Positions 35,177 to 38,592 of a stretch of 38,592 bases of DNA are shown one piece after another. Position numbers and translations under genes: made by a program. Position 1 is the first letter of the stretch, and every line of letters starts with the position of its first letter. The DNA lies in contig NZ_RYFG02000088.1 in assembly GCF_003994235.2 (NCBI RefSeq), positions 1-38,592 on the forward strand, given 5' to 3'. The notes under the pieces were generated by a model that saw only the letters and a program-made list of their open reading frames with translations, made no database searches and was not told the DNA's origin. This stretch comes from Candidatus Methylobacter oryzae (lineage in GTDB: Bacteria > Pseudomonadota > Gammaproteobacteria > Methylococcales > Methylomonadaceae).

Positions 35177-35767
35177 ATGGGTTTGGCATTAAAAGATACT
35201 CAGCACCATTGTTACGGCGATTATTTGACTTGGCCGGACAATAATCGCTATGAACTGATCGATGGCAACGCGTATGCGATGTCTCCGGCTCCCTATCTGG
35301 CGCATCAGGATGTAGCCGGGGAAATTTATCTACAAGCTCGCTTAGCACTTAAAGGTAAACCGTGCCGCGCTTTCATTGCCCCTATCGATGTCCGCCTGCC
35401 AAAACAGAATGAAGCGGACGAAAACATCGATACCGTCGTGCAGCCGGACGTGTTGGTGGTCTGCGACAGCAACAAACTGGACCGGCGCGGCGTGCGCGGC
35501 GCGCCGGATTGGATCGTCGAAGTGTTGTCACCCTCCACGGCCGGACACGACCAAATCAAAAAGCGCAGTCTATACGAGCGTCATGGCGTAAAAGAATATT
35601 GGCTGATTCATCCGATTGACCGGGTGTTGACCGTTTACCGATTGATCGACGGAGAATACGGCAAGCCCGAACTGTACGAATTAAACGGCGAAACCCAGGT
35701 CAGCGTATTACCGGATATTGTGATTCAGTGGGACGAATTGGCTGCTCGGTTGCCGGTTGATTATTGA
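35177..35767 (+). CDS. Uma2-family (DUF820) putative restriction-fold endonuclease
   Basis: About 196 residues from ATG 35177, preceded by GAGGAA; a longer frame from 35126 lacks conserved residues. Pattern: WPDNNRYELIDGNAYAMSPAP at the start, then VVQPDVLVVCDSNKLD and GAPDWIVEVLSPSTAGHDQIKKRSLYERHGVKEYWLIHP, the PD-(D/E)XK-like core with Asp, Glu and Lys in VQPDVL / VEVLSP / KKRSLYE. Uma2 proteins are very common in cyanobacteria and scattered elsewhere; biological role unknown. Its stop slightly overlaps the region before the DUF4160 gene, so it may share a transcript with it. Confidence 0.88.
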   Translation: MGLALKDTQHHCYGDYLTWPDNNRYELIDGNAYAMSPAPYLAHQDVAGEIYLQARLALKGKPCRAFIAPIDVRLPKQNEADENIDTVVQPDVLVVCDSNKLDRRGVRGAPDWIVEVLSPSTAGHDQIKKRSLYERHGVKEYWLIHPIDRVLTVYRLIDGEYGKPELYELNGETQVSVLPDIVIQWDELAARLPVDY

Positions 35768-35810
35768 CCCTATGACTTGGATAAAAACAAATGATGAGGA
35801 GGAGTTAAAA

Positions 35811-36080
35811 ATGCCGATTTTGTCCATGTTTTATGGCATTGTGGTTTATATGTACTGTTATGACAATCAGCGTCATCATGCGCCGCACTTTCATGTTGAG
35901 TATAGTGAGTTTACTGCTGTTATTGCGATTGAAGATGGTGAAGTGCTGGAAGGCGAGTTACCGCGTAATAAAATGAAGCTAGTGCAAGCTTGGCTTGAAA
36001 TTCATCGCGATGAAATAATGGCGGACTGGAGTCTGGCTGTTCGAGGGATACAGCCTGAGCGAATTAAGCCGTTACAGTAG
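35811..36080 (+). CDS. DUF4160 protein
   Basis: About 89 residues from ATG 35811 with a strong AGGAGG-type ribosome site. The DUF4160 signature is complete: MPILSMFYGIVVYMYCYDN, HHAPHFHVEYSEF, LPRNKMKLVQAWLEIHRDEI. It has no catalytic motif. DUF4160 genes nearly always lie next to a DUF2442 gene, as here, and the pair has been suggested to be a toxin-antitoxin-like module without clear proof. The start codon farther upstream (35757) would add residues the family does not have. Confidence 0.88.
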   Translation: MPILSMFYGIVVYMYCYDNQRHHAPHFHVEYSEFTAVIAIEDGEVLEGELPRNKMKLVQAWLEIHRDEIMADWSLAVRGIQPERIKPLQ

Positions 36081-36090
36081 GAGGCTCTAA

Positions 36091-36333
36091 ATGAATAAGG
36101 TTATTACTGTATACCCCTTGTTACATCAACATTTGTTTGTTGAAATGGCTGATGGTCAGCGTGGTGAGTTTGATATGACGCCATACCTGGAAAGCGATTT
36201 TTTCTCTGCATTAAAGGATGACGCCTATTTCAAGCAGGTAACGGTCTTTTTTCGTGGCGTTGGCTGGCCTGATGGGCAGGATATTGGGCCCGATACAATT
36301 GAAGCGGGATTGGTAAAATCCAGAAATTTGTAA
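36091..36333 (+). CDS. DUF2442 protein
   Basis: An 80-residue protein with the DUF2442 pattern: VYPLLHQHLFVEMADGQRGEFD, PYLESDFFSALKDDAYFKQV, then GVGWPDGQDIGPDTI. TAGGAGG lies 6 bases before the ATG. It follows the DUF4160 gene by 10 bp, so they are co-translated. It probably binds its neighbour; no enzymatic motif is visible. Confidence 0.88.
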   Translation: MNKVITVYPLLHQHLFVEMADGQRGEFDMTPYLESDFFSALKDDAYFKQVTVFFRGVGWPDGQDIGPDTIEAGLVKSRNL

Positions 36334-36343
36334 GCATTGAAAA

Positions 36344-36362
36344 AGGGCGCGATGCGCGCCCT
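36344..36362 (-). terminator. Strong terminator, minus strand (shared by both directions)
   Basis: On the minus strand AGGGCGCG, the loop CAT and CGCGCCCT are followed by TTTTT, a classical intrinsic terminator placed right after the gene ending at 36370. On the plus strand the stem follows DUF2442 but has no T-run. Confidence 0.8.
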
Positions 36363-36369
36363 ACCCGGC

Positions 36370-36819
36370 TCATTTTCTCCGCCGCGGCGAAGGAGTTGTC
36401 GTTGAAAAAACACTCTCCCAAAAAAAACCATTTTGGAAAGCGAAAAGATATGCAGACAAATTATCAACTGCACCACTACTAACTTTATATACTGTGAAAA
36501 ACAGTATGGGTGAGAAGAGCAAAGCCAACAGAACGGTCGGGCTACTGAGTAAATAAGATAATAGCTGACGAATGTTATTTAACCCTGAGTTAGTGGCTTT
36601 TATTGCCTCTATTAAAAGAGCTGAAAATATGCCTGCCAGCATAGCACCCCCAAGAATAATAGGATTCCAAATAGATTCTTTTGGGCTGGAAGGCGGTGTC
36701 ATGTAAAACACTGAAAATTTATCTACAGCGGCCCATTGTGCGCCAAACCATATAATAAGTGCATAAATAAACAGAGTGCAAAAATACCCGATTGAATAAA
36801 ATAAATATTTTTGATTCAT
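36370..36819 (-). CDS. Small multi-pass membrane protein of unknown function
   Basis: A 149-residue protein with about four hydrophobic segments (near 8-28, 52-74, 84-112 and 120-133). GAGGAA precedes its ATG, which overlaps the stop of the 575-residue gene (ATGA). Its C-terminus, SPRRRK, is encoded by a GC-rich palindrome (CGCCGCGGCG) unlike the rest of the gene, so the true end may have been altered. No family is recognised. It is the second gene of a two-gene unit and ends at the terminator at 36344-36362. Confidence 0.6.
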   Translation of the reverse strand: MNQKYLFYSIGYFCTLFIYALIIWFGAQWAAVDKFSVFYMTPPSSPKESIWNPIILGGAMLAGIFSALLIEAIKATNSGLNNIRQLLSYLLSSPTVLLALLFSPILFFTVYKVSSGAVDNLSAYLFAFQNGFFWESVFSTTTPSPRRRK

Positions 36820-38543
36820 TCTGAATTCCTCATTCCCAATGATTTTTCCATCATAAACTGTTCTGGTCTAGCCTTATAACGCAAATCTTCAGGCAAATTA
36901 GAAACGTCTTGAAGTAAGTCGCACGGTGTGTAAATTTGGGAATTTATGGGAATGTTCCATGAACATATGTCTACTGGCTGCTGCAGATTCTTAAGGGATT
37001 TAACCCAGGAGTTCATGATGTGCTTTGCATCATCTTTTTTCCCTGCTCCGTAGAGGGCGGCACTATATCGAACAAGCAAGTCCTTATAGTCTTTGTCTTT
37101 CCCTGCTCCCTGATAGTCCACCCAGCGCTGAATCGCCTCTTCTGCTAAGGAAACCGCTTCTAGACTCCCTTTTTGCGCTGTAATAGCCAGAGATAGCAGC
37201 GACAATGTATTGTAATAGTTGGTGGGACTATTTATTTTATCAACACACTTGGCTAAGCACGTTCTTAGTAATTTTTCAGCTTTTTGGTAGCCACCGACCT
37301 TAATTAAGAAAACCGACGTGTTAATAATTAACGATGCTACCTTTGTGTTTTCGGCAGGAATATTTAGAGCATCTGTAGCATCGACGGTATTGAGGATTTG
37401 AAGTTGAATATCCGCTAATTCGCTCAATGCTTTCACTGATTCGTCTTCCTCTGCCAGATCAGCCAGATGTTCGATTAGATTGCTAACAGCTTCGTTTACT
37501 AATTCCGCCATGTCCAGTGTGAAGTCTTTACAAACTTTTAATGCTGATACGCCTGCAAGTGATGATGCGCGCATGCTGTGATACTGCTCGCTTTGAGCCT
37601 GAAAACTGGCAAGTTGGAAAAGTTGCTTGCCTTGCTCACAAGGTTGTGCCGAGAGCTTAGGCCCTTCAATATATCGTGTCCACAAATTGCCGATAAGCAT
37701 TATTTCAGCAGCCCTTAAGCCAATTTTCTCCAAGCTTGCTCGCGCTATATCTGTTGGTCGCTCAGATGCTCCCCATGTTTCCATGAGCATTTTCCAATTC
37801 GACAAAAGTGAAGCCGTTGGTGATTCATCACCTGAATATTGTAAGACTTCTCCATGCTCCAATCTGCTGGGATGACCAACGCGGCTTGATGCATATAAAT
37901 AGTCAAATCCTACGGAAGGAGGCACGAGAGCAGAAAATATATAAGGTTCCACTTCCTTTACTAAAATTTCCTTTGCTTCATCGACGTTCCCAGTCAAATT
38001 CAATCCCTCGGCAAAACGTAACTTTAGCTTTATGCGATCAGAGACACTAGTGCTCGGGAGATATTTAAAGTTAGATTGATAATAGGCAACGGCTAAAGCG
38101 CCATAACCGCGAGACAAAAGGGTATCCAAGTACAAAAGCTCAGTATTTACAGAAGTCTTTACTGGTAAATGGAGGGATGGCGAATTTAATGAGCATGAGG
38201 ATTCAAAACTTGGTTCGTCTCTCTCCTCTTCAATAATAGAGCGTCTCAGTTCACTAAAACCGTCGGTGTCGTCCAAGATTTCATGAAAGTGATTATTAAT
38301 AAATTCACCTAGTGTTAAGGCCCGAAGAAGAAATGGAGGGTGCCTATTTTCGTTAACATATAATCTCATCTTTTCATTTTTTTTTATATTTTGAGTGCGT
38401 ACTTCATCTTGATATAGCCGCTCCGCTACAACCCAAAGCCCCTCTATCATATTGAAAGTATCAAATCTATTTAACAGTATTTTCCTCAACATTAATCCAT
38501 CATAGAACTTACGCATTGACAGCCGGTATAGAATATGAGGCAT
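36816..38543 (-). CDS. Large helical, TPR-like protein of unknown function
   Basis: A 575-residue, mostly helical, acidic soluble protein. Repeated A-E-K-L-L patterns such as GGYQKAEKLLRTCLAKCVDK (about 410-430), SLAEEAIQRWVDYQG and ALYGAGKKDDAKHIMNSW suggest degenerate TPR repeats across about 140-520. There is no catalytic motif, P-loop or signal peptide. A stop codon lies one codon upstream of the ATG and no Shine-Dalgarno sequence is clear, so it could be the C-terminal part of a larger gene broken just before the window edge. It is coupled to the membrane protein gene by a 4-base overlap. Lower GC than its neighbours hints at transfer. Confidence 0.6.
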   Translation of the reverse strand: MPHILYRLSMRKFYDGLMLRKILLNRFDTFNMIEGLWVVAERLYQDEVRTQNIKKNEKMRLYVNENRHPPFLLRALTLGEFINNHFHEILDDTDGFSELRRSIIEEERDEPSFESSCSLNSPSLHLPVKTSVNTELLYLDTLLSRGYGALAVAYYQSNFKYLPSTSVSDRIKLKLRFAEGLNLTGNVDEAKEILVKEVEPYIFSALVPPSVGFDYLYASSRVGHPSRLEHGEVLQYSGDESPTASLLSNWKMLMETWGASERPTDIARASLEKIGLRAAEIMLIGNLWTRYIEGPKLSAQPCEQGKQLFQLASFQAQSEQYHSMRASSLAGVSALKVCKDFTLDMAELVNEAVSNLIEHLADLAEEDESVKALSELADIQLQILNTVDATDALNIPAENTKVASLIINTSVFLIKVGGYQKAEKLLRTCLAKCVDKINSPTNYYNTLSLLSLAITAQKGSLEAVSLAEEAIQRWVDYQGAGKDKDYKDLLVRYSAALYGAGKKDDAKHIMNSWVKSLKNLQQPVDICSWNIPINSQIYTPCDLLQDVSNLPEDLRYKARPEQFMMEKSLGMRNSE

Positions 38544-38592
38544 GAACTAACCCTAGGCAACGGAAGGCCCGCCCGTGATAAGAAAAATAAGC

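Overview
The window reads as an ordinary chromosomal segment of a gammaproteobacterium, with accessory material at the right end. Two gene orders are familiar from Pseudomonas and relatives: argS followed by an ftsN-type SPOR gene, and coaBC-dut-algC with radC divergent. AlgC has the long membrane-anchored form, and pilS-pilR is present. The moderate GC content and the style of the secreted protein at 3.5-4.3 kb fit a type I methanotroph (Methylococcales), but no methane-oxidation gene is present, so that placement is an inference.

Layout. 0-5.6 kb: small cell-envelope and unknown genes (three-helix membrane protein, L,D-transpeptidase lipoprotein, EthD-like protein, secreted ankyrin protein, secreted unknown, DUF2171, cupin). 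5.7-13.9 kb, minus strand except radC: ftsN-argS, a small periplasmic protein, algC-dut-coaBC, and radC divergent. 13.9-15.1 kb: AT-rich, gene-poor, with two very small genes. 15.3-18.1 kb: the complete AmmeMemoRadiSam triad (amrB-amrA divergent from amrS). 18.2-23.3 kb: DUF5765 membrane protein, nadE, a broken vapBC-like gene, sucD-sucC. 23.5-26.5 kb: pilS-pilR. 26.5-30.3 kb: a MoxR-DUF58-transglutaminase operon. 30.4-35.1 kb: DksA-like zinc-finger protein, Skp-like chaperone, DUF985 cupin, PepSY membrane protein with a possible Fur site, orphan ECF sigma factor, His-rich periplasmic protein. 35.2-38.5 kb: accessory genes (Uma2-like nuclease, DUF4160/DUF2442 pair, and a two-gene operon of unknown function).

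The clearest feature not explained by genes is a 54-bp interspersed repeat present as seven units at four loci. Each unit folds into two hairpins, and one copy carries a paired substitution that keeps a stem intact. Other non-genic signals are a heptanucleotide (AAGGNNC) inverted array upstream of pilS, a 20-bp near-palindrome directly upstream of amrB, a 14-bp LacI-type palindrome near amrA, and a 13-bp perfect hairpin next to the first repeat array.

The most interesting poorly understood systems are the AMMECR1/MEMO/radical-SAM triad and the two-gene right-end operon (575-aa helical-repeat-like protein plus a small membrane protein). The broken vapBC locus is a good example of toxin-antitoxin decay. 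I see no tRNA, rRNA, CRISPR array, transposase or prophage gene.
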